A stretch of DNA of 64,000 bases. It comes from Rhizobium rhododendri. Its GTDB lineage: Bacteria; Pseudomonadota; Alphaproteobacteria; Rhizobiales; Rhizobiaceae. Position 1 is the stretch's first letter, and each line of letters starts with the position of its first letter. Both the position numbers and the translations under genes were made by a program. The DNA lies in assembly GCF_007000325.2 (NCBI RefSeq), contig NZ_CP117268.1:620001-684000 (forward strand), read 5' to 3'. This document shows positions 42,432-52,142 of this stretch, piece after piece. The notes beneath the pieces are model-generated. The model was not told where the DNA came from and ran no database searches. It worked only from the letters and a program-made list of their open reading frames with translations.

Positions 42432-43343
42432 TTGGACGATTGGACGGATTATATTATGTTAGAATGTAGTTTCTGGGGGATCTTGGGAAAATGGCTTCAT
42501 TGTCACCAGCCCGCCTTTCGTACGCGTAAGCAAATAGTAGGGGCCTTGACCGCATTTTTGACTATGGGGGCATCATCGTCGGCCTGGGCCATTAATTGCG
42601 ATAAGGCGGTTGCGCCTATTGACAAAAGGATATGCGGCAACGCCGGCCTGAAGGCGGCGGATGCCGCCATGGGCCAAGCTTACGGCGTAATCCTTAAGGC
42701 AGCGCCAGATTCTGAAATTCGAAAAATGCTGACGGACAGCCAACGCCGGTGGATTGCTGCGCGCGATGACGGCTTAAGTGCAAATTCTGAAGGAGCCCCC
42801 CTTCCGATCAGCGAGCTGCAAAAGGCGTTTGCCGAGCGGACCAGCCGGCTTAAAGACCGCACAGACAAGGGATTGATCGCCCAAGCCGCGGCACAACGGC
42901 GGTTTTTGGCCAAATACACGGGTGGGTCTTTCACCGGGTTCGAGACGAATTGCGAATTTATCCCCAATGACAGTGGCGGAACCAGCTTCTCCTACCAATG
43001 CTTTGGCGCCATGCATGTCCAACAGAATTATCGAGTATGCAGTGCCAGAACGGATTGGGCGACTTGGTCACTTTCCGAATATCACGGCGTCAGCGCCGTT
43101 AAGGGCGATGTCGCGAAGCTCTCGGCTATATGCGGCGATCAGTCAGGCAACATTTGCAACAGTGGAGACGGAAGAGACGAAGATTCAACGTGGAAACTCC
43201 ATCCTGAAAGAGACGAACGTCTCCTCTCACCGAAATCGAATCTGACAAAGCTTGACGTAGAGGGCGTCTGGCCGCTTGAGGATAGCGACGTCAACTGGTT
43301 CGACCAGTGTTTGACGAACGCAATTTTCCCGCCGGCTCAGTAG
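42432..43343 (+). CDS. Secreted LprI/DUF1311-type protein
   Basis: Up to 303 residues; the true start is unclear because the signal-like segment KQIVGALTAFLTMGASSSAW sits about 33 residues in. ATG 42456 or a TTG near 42483 are alternatives. The following LprI-type domain reads NCDKAVAPIDKRICGNAGLK, AADAAMGQAYGVILKAAP and DSQRRWIAARDDG. The C-terminal domain has cysteine pairs, for example FETNCEFIPND and FSYQCFGAMH. It is a clear paralogue of the gene at 55417-56247. Its 3' end is duplicated at 51626-51705. Confidence 0.75.
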   Translation: MDDWTDYIMLECSFWGILGKWLHCHQPAFRTRKQIVGALTAFLTMGASSSAWAINCDKAVAPIDKRICGNAGLKAADAAMGQAYGVILKAAPDSEIRKMLTDSQRRWIAARDDGLSANSEGAPLPISELQKAFAERTSRLKDRTDKGLIAQAAAQRRFLAKYTGGSFTGFETNCEFIPNDSGGTSFSYQCFGAMHVQQNYRVCSARTDWATWSLSEYHGVSAVKGDVAKLSAICGDQSGNICNSGDGRDEDSTWKLHPERDERLLSPKSNLTKLDVEGVWPLEDSDVNWFDQCLTNAIFPPAQ

Positions 43344-43363
43344 CAAGCGTTTGAGGAAGACGA

Positions 43364-43546
43364 ATGATACATCAGAGAAAAGCATTCTTAATGGGTGCTA
43401 AAAGGTGGGCCCGCTCCATACAGCGGTACGCTGATCGCGTGCGGCTTGCTTCTTGCATCCAACACGGTGTCACGGGCCTGAAAGCGCAGGAAGCTCGGTG
43501 GCTCCTTAGCCCGGCGAGCCGTATCAGTGTCTCCAAGTCCTTCTGA
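43364..43546 (+). pseudogene. LprI-type gene remnant
   Basis: The first 120 bp align with the start of the intact gene at 51732 (same MIxQRxAF beginning and conserved signal-peptide codons), but the frame shifts within the signal peptide and ends after 60 codons. It is a decayed copy whose better-preserved counterpart is in the right duplication copy. It directly follows the LprI-type gene ending at 43343. Confidence 0.7.
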
Positions 43547-43637
43547 TGCGGTGAAAGAGGGCTCGTGTTTCTTGCCCCTGCGGCATTTTATCGGCGAAGC
43601 TAATGACAAATCGAACAACATTTGATGAGAACGTGAT

Positions 43638-44465
43638 ATGAATGATTTTCCTCGGACGTCCTCTTCCATTCAACGTCTGCGTATTCCCCTGATTGGCCTC
43701 GCCCTTGGCATTCTACCCTTGTGGGTGTTCATGGGCGCCTCGCAAAGCGTTTCGGTGGATGGGGTTTCGGTCTCGCAAACACGGTTCAACGTTCTTGGTC
43801 TCGCTATGGCCAGTGTCGGCCTTGGCATGGTTGTCAAGCTGTTATGGAACGACGGCCCTTGGCGTGAACGCTGGCTCCCTCGCACCGCTCTTGCCTTTGT
43901 CGCGGCCTTTGCCTGCGTCGTTCAACTCGCCTATTCCGCTGGCTTCATCGATCTGAATCTGAACCAACCCGCCGGCGAGAGCGCGCAAGTGCCCGATTTG
44001 GCAGCGGACGCCGACTACACCATCGATACCGTTCCCCTAGCTCGAGGCGGCGAGTGGCGTGCGGAAAAGCGTGTCAACAAGCCTGCCAAGTCCAGCGCAC
44101 CACCGGATGAATGCATCGCATTGCGTTTGATCGGCAGGGCCAGCGAGATCGGTCTGCACGCACAGGGGCAAAGCCTCACGCTCGATATCCGTGACGATCA
44201 TCGATCTTTCATCGGCAAGGCCGTTGGAATGATTACGCTTTCAACCGGGACGTTGCAGCGCCAATTTCCCGGGACGGTCGCGAACGAGAATGTAATAATG
44301 GCAAAGTTGAGCCAGACGGATATGGCCGCCCTGCTAACGGCCCTAGAGCAAGGCACAGATCTTACGGTGACCTCGTCGGTCACCGACCCGACGACGGCGT
44401 CGCTCACCGGCGCAGCCCCAGTGTTTGAAGCGTTCCGCACCTGCACAAATCTGTCCCAGCAATGA
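43638..44465 (+). CDS. Membrane-associated hypothetical protein
   Basis: 275 residues. Three hydrophobic segments in the first 115 residues (IPLIGLALGILPLWVFMGA, VLGLAMASVGLGMVVKLL, ALAFVAAFACVVQLAYSAG) anchor a C-terminal domain of about 150 residues, probably periplasmic (CIALRLIGRASEIGLHAQGQ and two Cys overall). No family recognised. It lies among the exported proteins and may be independent of them, 92 bp from the nearest fragment. Confidence 0.6.
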   Translation: MNDFPRTSSSIQRLRIPLIGLALGILPLWVFMGASQSVSVDGVSVSQTRFNVLGLAMASVGLGMVVKLLWNDGPWRERWLPRTALAFVAAFACVVQLAYSAGFIDLNLNQPAGESAQVPDLAADADYTIDTVPLARGGEWRAEKRVNKPAKSSAPPDECIALRLIGRASEIGLHAQGQSLTLDIRDDHRSFIGKAVGMITLSTGTLQRQFPGTVANENVIMAKLSQTDMAALLTALEQGTDLTVTSSVTDPTTASLTGAAPVFEAFRTCTNLSQQ

Positions 44466-44632
44466 GACGAGGGCTTGTTCCCAAAAGGAGCCTATCGGGC
44501 ATTTACCGCCAGTCGAATCCGAGGACCCACAATGCTGGACGAACCAGCCATGGTCGCATAACTTAAACGATATGGCCTTCGGCAGACCAGGTGCGGTTCA
44601 AATCGTCTACTATTTTTAACCAAGGAGCGAAC

Positions 44633-45106
44633 ATGTTTGTACGTGCTGCCCTAATCTTTGTCCTGCTGTCAGGATCGGCCGGGGCCGCCGGCGATCAGTC
44701 ATACCAAAATCCAAGATTTGGCTACTGGATCGAAATACCGAAGGAATTTAAAATCGCCTCTGCGGCGGATAATAATGACGGGATCACGCTGGAGTCTTTG
44801 AATGGTAAGGCAAAGTTGTTGGTGTGGGGCAACTATATCATGGAGAAAAACTTCAAGGCCGAAAGCGACCGCCAACGCAAATTTTACGTGGACGATGGTT
44901 GGCGCATTTCCTACGAGAAGCGCCGACCTTCTTGGGTGAGCTTTTCTGGCGCTCGCGACCACCTTATACTTTACGTACGGGAAATCGCGCTGTGCGATGG
45001 AGCGATGGGAAATTTCTCCCTCGAGTATCCCGAGGCTGATCAAAAAATCTATGGCGACGTTATTGAACAGCTTCTGAAAAGCTTTGTCCCACTTGGTCAT
45101 TGCTAG
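44633..45106 (+). CDS. Secreted hypothetical protein
   Basis: 157 residues. AAGGAGCG precedes the ATG, and the signal peptide ends near SAGAAG. The mature protein begins YQNPRFGYWIEIPKEF and continues with short beta-rich segments, a pattern seen in small periplasmic proteins of unknown function. Two Cys in the C-terminal third could form a disulphide. Nothing certain about function. Confidence 0.6.
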   Translation: MFVRAALIFVLLSGSAGAAGDQSYQNPRFGYWIEIPKEFKIASAADNNDGITLESLNGKAKLLVWGNYIMEKNFKAESDRQRKFYVDDGWRISYEKRRPSWVSFSGARDHLILYVREIALCDGAMGNFSLEYPEADQKIYGDVIEQLLKSFVPLGHC

Positions 45107-45235
45107 GGAAGTGAAGTGTGTCTGGATGGTCGGATCTTACAGTCCTTGGCTGGAAATGTCTCATGGCATTGCTCTGTTACCCAACGAGCGTCAAACAGAA
45201 GAAACTCAATAAGATTCATCAAGAGGCAAGCCACA

Positions 45236-45559
45236 ATGCGCCGTTACGTCGTTGTCCTCATGGTTTTCCTAACAATCTTATTTATGATTTCACCGTTTAT
45301 CGTCACCGGCTTGGCAAGTCTGACCGCGAATCTTGCCGGTTGTGAATTGAATGAAGGTGAGACCCACGCGTGTGTAATTCATGGAGAAGATTACGGTGAG
45401 GCTCTTTATAAGATGGGTATGTTCTTATGGATGATAGTTTTTACCGTTCCCATGGGGGCACTTGCGCTCGCGACCTTGACGATATCTGTACTTTGTCGCG
45501 TTCTATTCAGAGCCATTGCTCGAAATAAATCCGCAAGAGGCAAGCATATCTCGCCGTAA
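45236..45559 (+). CDS. Small membrane hypothetical protein
   Basis: 107 residues with two hydrophobic segments (RRYVVVLMVFLTILFMISPF, then another after residue 60) separated by a Cys-containing loop, AGCELNEGETHACVIHGEDY. AAGAGGC precedes the ATG at 45236; the frame is open from 45116 without signals. No family recognised. Nothing is recognised in 45560-45912. Confidence 0.5.
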   Translation: MRRYVVVLMVFLTILFMISPFIVTGLASLTANLAGCELNEGETHACVIHGEDYGEALYKMGMFLWMIVFTVPMGALALATLTISVLCRVLFRAIARNKSARGKHISP

Positions 45560-45912
45560 CAGGAAACTATCGTGTTTCTTACAAGCGGGTATCTTGTGTC
45601 AGGAGGTAAGGTCTTGATCCCGAATGGAGGTGCCGATCCAATTCTTAGCAACGTCTAAAGCAACAATAGTACTCCAGTTTATGTGGCCGATTCAGATGTT
45701 TAGCTTATAAAATCCGACACGCAGGATGAGAACGCCTTAACTCCCGCTTGACCTTCTTCGCGTGAATAGAGGTTGTAGCGTTCCAAAGCCCAGGCAGGCT
45801 TTGACGCCACCCGCCTCGGCACATAATAAGGTCACCGTTCATGTCGACGGCAGGTCAAATTAGGCCGGCCTGGATACTGGGAACCAAGAGCAGCGAAATT
45901 TGAAATTTGACG

Positions 45913-46968
45913 ATGCAAAACCTTTCCAGCTTTGTCTTTGATTTTTCAACGATCGACTTTCCCGAAAGAGATCGCTTCCAGATGTGGATCCAGGACAATC
46001 ATTGCGATTGTCGATTGTGGGACACTTCATCTCGGGCCTACGATGCGAGGGCAACCGGTGCCGCGCTTGGCCCTTTGATCCTCTCTGGCCGACAGTGGCT
46101 TGGGGAGGGGTTAGCGCCTGCCTATGAAATTTTCCGAACGGACCGCCGTATCCGCACAGACGGATACGACTTCTTTCGCTTCACTTTGGTTTTGGGCGGT
46201 CGATTTACCTACCGTTCGAAGGATCCAACATCTGTGATGTTGGCTGGCGATTTGTTCGTAGTGGACGCGTCTCAGGTCAACGAGTGCCTGGTGGAGACGA
46301 ACAACGTGATTTCGATCGCCGTACCGAGAGACATGCTGCCGAGCCAGACGGCTCTGCTACATGGTCATGCGCTCAAAGGCGGCATCGCTAGCCTCCTGGC
46401 AGATCATTTTATTTCGCTGTTCGGCAATCTTGCAGGGTTGAGGGAACAGGATATTCCTTATCTCGTGCAATCAACCTTGCAACTGCTGACTGCCGCCGTT
46501 TCATCTGCATCCGACGAGATGCAAGTCGCCGCAACTCCTATTCGTGACCTTTTGTTTCGTCGTATTTTGCGATATCTGGACGCACGCTTGCTCGATGCCG
46601 ATTTGACTCCAGCAAAAATCTGCCGCGAGGTCGGTGTATCAAGGGCCAAATTATACCAATTGTTTGAGGGCAACGGCGGCATAATGCGGCAGATACAGCG
46701 CAAACGTCTACACCGCGCCCATCAGTTGCTGGCCGATCCAAGCCAACCGAAGCCACATATCGCGGAGATTGCGAGCAGCCACGGTTTCACTAGCGAAAAG
46801 TATTTTTATCGTTTGTTCAAAGCGGAGTTTGGCCATACCCCGGGTGAAACACTCGAAAAAACAGGTCTCCATTACTCTGCTTCCGTGACGGTTCCTATCG
46901 GGCCTTTTGGAGAACAGATCATCCGTCCTTCGGGCTGGACATTGCCGTTTGGGGTTCCGAAAAGCTAG
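45913..46968 (+). CDS. AraC-family regulator
   Basis: 351 residues. The N-terminal 200 residues resemble the AraC_binding_2 ligand domain (SGRQWLGEGLAPAYEIFRTD, then FTYRSKDPTSVMLAGDLFVVD). The C-terminal AraC DNA-binding domain has both helix-turn-helix units: TPAKICREVGVSRAKLYQLF and HIAEIASSHGFTSEKYFYRL, followed by FKAEFGHTPGE. A TTG at 45907 is an alternative start. It may regulate neighbouring exported-protein genes, but no operator was identified. Confidence 0.87.
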   Translation: MQNLSSFVFDFSTIDFPERDRFQMWIQDNHCDCRLWDTSSRAYDARATGAALGPLILSGRQWLGEGLAPAYEIFRTDRRIRTDGYDFFRFTLVLGGRFTYRSKDPTSVMLAGDLFVVDASQVNECLVETNNVISIAVPRDMLPSQTALLHGHALKGGIASLLADHFISLFGNLAGLREQDIPYLVQSTLQLLTAAVSSASDEMQVAATPIRDLLFRRILRYLDARLLDADLTPAKICREVGVSRAKLYQLFEGNGGIMRQIQRKRLHRAHQLLADPSQPKPHIAEIASSHGFTSEKYFYRLFKAEFGHTPGETLEKTGLHYSASVTVPIGPFGEQIIRPSGWTLPFGVPKS

Positions 46969-47103
46969 AGTGATCTGTTGCGAAACTTAGACGGATCTGC
47001 ACTCGAAACAAATAAGAAGGCACTTGGTTTGTGTATATCATTTGCCGGAGGTCGCTATCCTCCGGCGTGCGATTTGGTTCAATATGTAGGATGCGCTCCG
47101 CCC

Positions 47104-47979
47104 ATGTCTTTATCAGTCCGCCGCGGCTTGCACAATACCACCTACACGATTGCCGTGCTTGTCTCCGTCTTCAACGCTCCGACCCTTATCTCAAAAGCGA
47201 TTGCGAATGACGGAATTAGCGTAAAAACCACTGTCCCCGGAATAGCAATTGCCCGTCTTTCAAAACTGCCCAAGCCGCCCGAACCCATATCGTCGGCGAC
47301 AGCATGCAATGTGTTGCGAGAGTTGAAAACGCAGGGCGGTAGCGAAGCCACCTCCTTGGGATGGGGCGTGACTGGGGAAGCGAAGCTGGGTCAATATGAC
47401 GCCGTTAGTTTTGCAGGCCGACTCGATCAGGTAGCGGGCAGCGCTTGTGAAGTTGCCCAGGGAAACGTCGCCTTGTTCGATGGTACAGAACTGCTAGCGA
47501 TATTGTACGCCGACAAACAAAGCAAATTAACAATTGGGCGGATCACTGCGGTGAAGGACCGTGTGCGCATTCTGGATGGTGGGTTGGTTGCGATGCCTGT
47601 AGGCGAGATCCGTTTTCGTGGCGATCAGACGATTGAGGTCGACCCGCTAGCTCCAGAGGAGGGCGTTTGCGACGACAAAGGATTGGTGCCAAATGTATAC
47701 GGCAAGCCTATTGCGCAGGCGCGCAAGCAGATCATGGCGAGGGGCTGGGTGCCATATCAGAGCCCGCCCTCGTCAACTCGGGACCCGGTTGGAGACGACA
47801 TTCGCAAAACAGGGATCGTGGAGGCCACAGATTGTTCCGCCACAGATTTTGCCTACTGCAGAAACTACTATCGTCAAGGTCATATGGAGCTAGGGGTTAC
47901 CACATTTGGAGATGATGACCCGAAGGTCTCAGATTACGCAGCAACCTGCGACCAGTCCAGTTGGCATGAGTCGAATTGA
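47104..47979 (+). CDS. Exported hypothetical protein with PASTA-like segment
   Basis: About 291 residues. A hydrophobic segment near the start (TTYTIAVLVSVFNAPTL) could be a signal peptide. Near residue 210 the segment LVPNVYGKPIAQARKQIMAR has the look of a PASTA domain (VPNV-G-A pattern), a fold that binds peptidoglycan or beta-lactams; a single short segment is weak evidence. Several Cys pairs lie in the C-terminal part. The TTG start at 46978 is possible. It follows the AraC gene on the same strand. Confidence 0.5.
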   Translation: MSLSVRRGLHNTTYTIAVLVSVFNAPTLISKAIANDGISVKTTVPGIAIARLSKLPKPPEPISSATACNVLRELKTQGGSEATSLGWGVTGEAKLGQYDAVSFAGRLDQVAGSACEVAQGNVALFDGTELLAILYADKQSKLTIGRITAVKDRVRILDGGLVAMPVGEIRFRGDQTIEVDPLAPEEGVCDDKGLVPNVYGKPIAQARKQIMARGWVPYQSPPSSTRDPVGDDIRKTGIVEATDCSATDFAYCRNYYRQGHMELGVTTFGDDDPKVSDYAATCDQSSWHESN

Positions 47980-48096
47980 AGGATCGGTATCGCGTTTCGC
48001 ACCGCCGCGCGGGCAAACTGCGCAAACATTGATCCCTTCGCAGACCATTTCGCGATCAGCCGATTAGCCCCGCAGCGGGGCCACAGTTCGGCGCTA

Positions 48097-49935
48097 CTAC
48101 TTGGCGAACGGGTTCGAATTTTTATCCCACTCGAGAGGATTTCCACCGGTTGCTGGTTGTGACGGAGCGGCGGTCTGCTGATCGTCGCCGCTCTTGTCGT
48201 CTTTAGGTCGAAATCTGGGTGAAAAGTGCGGTAATACGAGCCGCGCCCACGAGCGGGTGATCTTGGACGCCTCGTCGGGGCAGCGAGCAGCGCGCTCCTT
48301 GGGCAGCATCCCGTTGTCGACCATGGCGCCGTTATTTTCGGGATCTGACCCATATACCATGCATAGAAGATTGAAATAACGCTGCGCATCTAGCGCATGC
48401 TCGTCCGCAAATGCGGCAGTATCGGGAGAACCGGACTGGCTGTTGACTTTGAACCAGACGGAAGCAAGCTGGAGAACGCGCGTAATGTCATTTTTTGTCT
48501 CGCCGTCGTCAGCGTGTGTGAGCAGCAGCACTGCCGCAAGCTGGTCGACCGAATCTTCCTCGCGTCCGACTGCCGGAATATCAAGCAAGTCGATCAACGC
48601 ATGTCCTGACTCATGCAGTAGGATGAAACGAAGGTTATCCCGCACGAACTCCACAGTTAATGCCTTCGGGTCGGATGCACCTTTTGAAAGGGCTTCGCCC
48701 ATTTGCAGGAGGCTGTCGATCATTTCATAGCAAAGGAAAACCGCGCCGTTTTTTTTGTCGTAGAACGCATTGATTGTATTGCATTGTCGCGTGACGTAAT
48801 GCAGCGGGCGTGGCGTGACGAAGAGCCCATCCAGCCCGTTGATCTCCGGGATGTTCAAAAACAAATGCGTGTCGATAGCCCACTGGTACGCGTAATTGAA
48901 TTTTGGATCTTCCGGTGCGAAATAGTGATACACGAACCGTAGTCCCTTTCCATCCGATGTTACTAGGGAACCATCAGCCGGTGGTGGAAGCGCTCCTTCT
49001 TTCTGTTCCGTTAGCCCGTCCTTGTCGTTTACCTCAGCCGACTGGTTATCAGTCCCCTGTTGAGACGGAGCTTGGGAGGTTGTCGGACCGCTGGAGCCGC
49101 TCACGCTCGGCGCCTGATTAGCATTTGCCAGGTCTGCAAGTTTTCCCAACGTTGGGTAGCTCGGGTCGCCGTCTGCGGGGTCCGCACCGAATGGATAGAA
49201 ACTGCTTGAAATCAATACAGAGACATTGTCGAGCAGCTTGCCGTTTTTGTCGTTATTCCAGCTTAAGTCATAACCTCGAACTTCAGCACCCCGCTGCTCG
49301 AAACGAGTGTAGAACTTGCGATTGTTATTGGTGCCTGAGGTGATGAACCAACTCTTACGCTTGAGCTGATATGTGATCGTGCTTCCCTTCTCGTTCAGAA
49401 GGCTTTGATATAGCTTGTCGAGGCGGTCATCTTCGCTACTTGCGAAACGCACAGTCTTCAACACGATGGCTCCGTCCTCGGTTTGCAGGTTCTCACCCCC
49501 AAGGGTATTTTCCTGACGTTGCGTGAGAAGAGCGGTGGGATATGAGATCATCATTCCTGTGAGCGATTTATCCAGTTTATGCCATTGGAGTTGTTTTCTC
49601 ATGTTGAGCGCTACGCCGCCTAATTCCAGTGCGTCTTGCGCTGAAAGCTGACCTGTCGCGGATCTGTCGTGATCGCGCTGATAGCTGGCGATCGCATTGC
49701 GGCCGCTCTGCCCGAACGTGCCGTCTGCAAAGCCGTTATAGTAGCCGAGTATGACAAGCCCTTCCTGCGTAAGTCGACGCTCCCAGATGTTGAGTGTGGC
49801 TTCCACCGAGGCACTAGTGTCCGCTTGATCTGAAGTCTGGGCAAAAGCTGGCATGAAGCACACTGCGGAGACGATGAAGCTTGTAGCCAGCGCGATGATG
49901 GCTTTGGTCGCGAAAGACCTGGCGGAGAAGTTCAT
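48097..49935 (-). CDS. DUF4344-type putative metallopeptidase with peptidoglycan-binding-like region
   Basis: 612 residues, signal peptide ending near PAFAQ. Residues about 45-100 (ERRLTQEGLVILGYYNGFAD, then GTFGQSGRNAIASYQRDH) look like a peptidoglycan-binding repeat. The C-terminal half contains LLHESGHALIDLLDIPAVGR, an HExxH-like zinc site (HESGH) with GREEDSVDQLA downstream supplying acidic ligands, as in DUF4344. A proline/serine/glutamine-rich linker joins the parts. It begins 73 bp after the DUF4424 gene and probably shares its transcript. Confidence 0.78.
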   Translation of the reverse strand: MNFSARSFATKAIIALATSFIVSAVCFMPAFAQTSDQADTSASVEATLNIWERRLTQEGLVILGYYNGFADGTFGQSGRNAIASYQRDHDRSATGQLSAQDALELGGVALNMRKQLQWHKLDKSLTGMMISYPTALLTQRQENTLGGENLQTEDGAIVLKTVRFASSEDDRLDKLYQSLLNEKGSTITYQLKRKSWFITSGTNNNRKFYTRFEQRGAEVRGYDLSWNNDKNGKLLDNVSVLISSSFYPFGADPADGDPSYPTLGKLADLANANQAPSVSGSSGPTTSQAPSQQGTDNQSAEVNDKDGLTEQKEGALPPPADGSLVTSDGKGLRFVYHYFAPEDPKFNYAYQWAIDTHLFLNIPEINGLDGLFVTPRPLHYVTRQCNTINAFYDKKNGAVFLCYEMIDSLLQMGEALSKGASDPKALTVEFVRDNLRFILLHESGHALIDLLDIPAVGREEDSVDQLAAVLLLTHADDGETKNDITRVLQLASVWFKVNSQSGSPDTAAFADEHALDAQRYFNLLCMVYGSDPENNGAMVDNGMLPKERAARCPDEASKITRSWARLVLPHFSPRFRPKDDKSGDDQQTAAPSQPATGGNPLEWDKNSNPFAK

Positions 49936-50008
49936 TCGGATCTGGCTCCGATATCTATTTGAGAAGTGACGACTTGGTGCTGTACTAGAGGCGCTAAGCG
50001 GCGGCCGA

Positions 50009-51037
50009 TCAGTCAACAGGGACGGTGCGCAGCAGAAGGATATCGATATCTCTCTCGGGTTTATAGTTCTGGCTCTTCAGCTCGAACTGCGTTGGACCGA
50101 TCTTCTTGACACCGTCGCCACAGAAAGAGACAAGTGTTTTAGGATCTCCCTTGTCGACGACTAACCTGTAACTGCCAATCGGCCCTGCCCAGTTACCCCC
50201 TGACTTGATGACATAGGACAGGTACTGTTCAAATGACTGAAAGCTCTTGCCGTTGTCGTCAGCGGCTTTTGAATAGAGGGTATGGGCGGCCTTGGTGAAA
50301 GCGGCGTCTGTGCAGAATTTTTCGCGATAGGATTTGATGCGATCCGCATCCATGTCGGGAGAGCCGAACGATAGACTGGACTGACTGCCAAGAACCGGCA
50401 CATATGTCTGCTGAACCGCAATCTCTCGCCCAACTGGGAACGTTTGATTGCGCCAGTATTTGGAGCGCAGTGTCCAAACAGGGTACAGCGTCTGAGATTG
50501 CCCACCGTAGTCGCCCGCATCGCCGGTATCGACGAAATTATTTTCTACCAAATTCTTGCGTTGCGCATTCGTCAGCTTGCTGATCGCTTCTTGAGTTGCT
50601 TCCACAGTGGGGACAAGCGGGATATGAAGCGCCTTAAGGCGCTCGGTGATTTCTATATCTGCAACCCCGTCGGCGGCAAGGAAGGCGCGTTGTTCGAGCT
50701 GCGCTTCGATAGGTTGCCCATCCACCAATGTCTGGAATTTCATGAAATTATCGCTTGCTGGGTCTGGAACGACCGTTGTCGAGTTTGATCCTCCCCCAAC
50801 AAAGTCGGGCATCGGAAAAGCGATAGTGGTAGTGAAGTCTGTGTTGGCCACGTTTCTGAAGCGATAGGAGACGCGGATAGAGTTAAGGGACAGATACAGG
50901 TCCTCGGAAACTATGGTAACCTTGTCCGTTTTTTGGAGGACAAGCCCTCCGGCTCCCAGCGTCGCTGAGCTATCATCGCAAAATGCCGTGCTCGAAGACA
51001 CTAGAACAAAGAGACAGACGACTGCTTTATTGCGCAT
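50009..51037 (-). CDS. DUF4424-type secreted protein
   Basis: 342 residues. Signal peptide MRNKAVVCLFVLVSSSTAFC is followed by DDSSATLGAGGLVLQKTDKV and SEDLYLSLNSIRVSYRFRN, characteristic of DUF4424, with Trp-rich later segments. The frame is open upstream to 51436, but that extension runs antisense through the direct repeat and is not part of the gene. Function unknown; a beta-sandwich envelope protein is likely. It lies upstream of the DUF4344 gene. Confidence 0.78.
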   Translation of the reverse strand: MRNKAVVCLFVLVSSSTAFCDDSSATLGAGGLVLQKTDKVTIVSEDLYLSLNSIRVSYRFRNVANTDFTTTIAFPMPDFVGGGSNSTTVVPDPASDNFMKFQTLVDGQPIEAQLEQRAFLAADGVADIEITERLKALHIPLVPTVEATQEAISKLTNAQRKNLVENNFVDTGDAGDYGGQSQTLYPVWTLRSKYWRNQTFPVGREIAVQQTYVPVLGSQSSLSFGSPDMDADRIKSYREKFCTDAAFTKAAHTLYSKAADDNGKSFQSFEQYLSYVIKSGGNWAGPIGSYRLVVDKGDPKTLVSFCGDGVKKIGPTQFELKSQNYKPERDIDILLLRTVPVD

Positions 51038-51128
51038 CAAGAATTCTTTCGGTGAAGAGGGGTTAGCTCGCGCCAGGTGCAGAGCGACCGCGCATGAGCA
51101 ACAGCAATTTGGCAGTTGGCCGGATATT

Positions 51129-51845
51129 CTGAGTGCCCTTCTCTCAGTTCGCACCGGTGCAAAGCCTAGGATAGCATCAAACTCGCAGACGCAACGGGAC
51201 CGGGACGTATCAAATGCCGGCTGGCGAGCCAACGCCTTGGAGTCCGCGAAAAGTGCACATGTGTCTATATTTCCAAAAAGGCTCGAGTGTGCTGGCCAGT
51301 TAGAGCTGGGTGACATAGGTCTGTTTGCGAAGCGTGGAGCATGCGACTGGAGAAGGCTCAAACAATGGCGGCGCAGCTGCACTAAACTTTCTCGGTCCAT
51401 GGTCGGGAAACATGTCAATCGGACGAGCCAAACCAATGTGTCGCGAGCGTCTCACAATTCTTTGCAGAGATCATTCGTTACCAGGATCCCAATATGACTT
51501 TCCAACAGGGCGCACTCTTTCGTTCGTTCTTTTCGTCCTGGCAATATCAATTCCCGTTCTGGCAGAAGCCGCCTACGGAAAAAGCGATTGCTTCGGATTT
51601 AACGCTCTAGATGACGACCCGCTCAAGGGCGTCTGGCCGCTTGAGGATAGCGACGTCACCTGGTTCGACCACTGTTCGACGAACCCAATTTTTCCGCCGG
51701 CTTAGTAGCAAGCGTTTTGAGGAAATACGGAATGATACGTCAGAGACAAGCTTTCTCAATGAGCGCTAAGGGTGGGCGCGCTCCAAGCATCGGCACGCTG
51801 GTTGCGTGCTGCGTGCTTCTTGCATCGGGCACGGTGTCCGCCGCC
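51129..51845 (+). repeat. Long direct repeat, right copy with internal deletion
   Basis: 51129-51624 matches 39443-39944, and 51626-51845 matches 43261-43480. The junction at 51624/51625 joins the early part of one LprI-type gene to the end of another. A region of about 3.3 kb present in the left copy is therefore missing. The copies have diverged by scattered substitutions and small indels, so the event is not recent. Confidence 0.85.
51494..51705 (+). pseudogene. Chimeric LprI-type gene relic
   Basis: The start (51494) and signal-peptide codons correspond to the gene at 39813, and the last 26 codons (GVWPLEDSDVTWFDHCSTNP) to the end of the gene at 42432. The two parts are fused in frame, but a one-base deletion in the signal-peptide region (compare 39841-39850) breaks the frame from the authentic ATG. 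The chimeric open frame visible from 51325 uses a different upstream frame. Not functional as an LprI protein, since the domain itself is deleted. Confidence 0.75.
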
Positions 51846-52142
51846 GGCTTCGACTGCAAGTCGGCTGGAAGCGAAGTCGAAATTCTCATTTGCAAAAACA
51901 CAGAACTATCTAAGCTAGATGACCAGATGAAAGTGCTGTTCGATAAGATTGAAGGCGAAACATTTGGGCACGATGCCGAGACGGGAGAAACACTTGATCC
52001 TGCTGGTAAAGAACTAACTTTTTGGCGAAAGACAGTGCGTGACAAGTGTAAAGATGTGCGCTGCCTGAGGAATGCCTATACCGCCAGGCTCAGGGAAATG
52101 CGAGTTAACTGGGCAGATGCGTTGGGTCCGTCCGATCAATGA
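51732..52142 (+). CDS. Secreted LprI/DUF1311-type protein
   Basis: 136 residues. GAGGAAATACGG precedes the ATG; the hydrophobic core LVACCVLLASGTVSAAG ends the signal peptide. The mature protein is a minimal LprI-type domain: FDCKSAGSEVEILICKNTEL, SKLDDQMKVLFDKIEGE and RKTVRDKCKDVRCLRNAYTA, with four conserved Cys. It is the intact counterpart of the remnant at 43364. It precedes the DUF4139 gene by 260 bp. Confidence 0.8.
   Translation: MIRQRQAFSMSAKGGRAPSIGTLVACCVLLASGTVSAAGFDCKSAGSEVEILICKNTELSKLDDQMKVLFDKIEGETFGHDAETGETLDPAGKELTFWRKTVRDKCKDVRCLRNAYTARLREMRVNWADALGPSDQ

Noticed and set aside
51038..51436. N-terminal extension of the DUF4424 frame
   Set aside because: The frame is open but runs antisense through the direct repeat, and a similar antisense frame appears at the other copy (39406-39756). 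The signal peptide begins at 51037.
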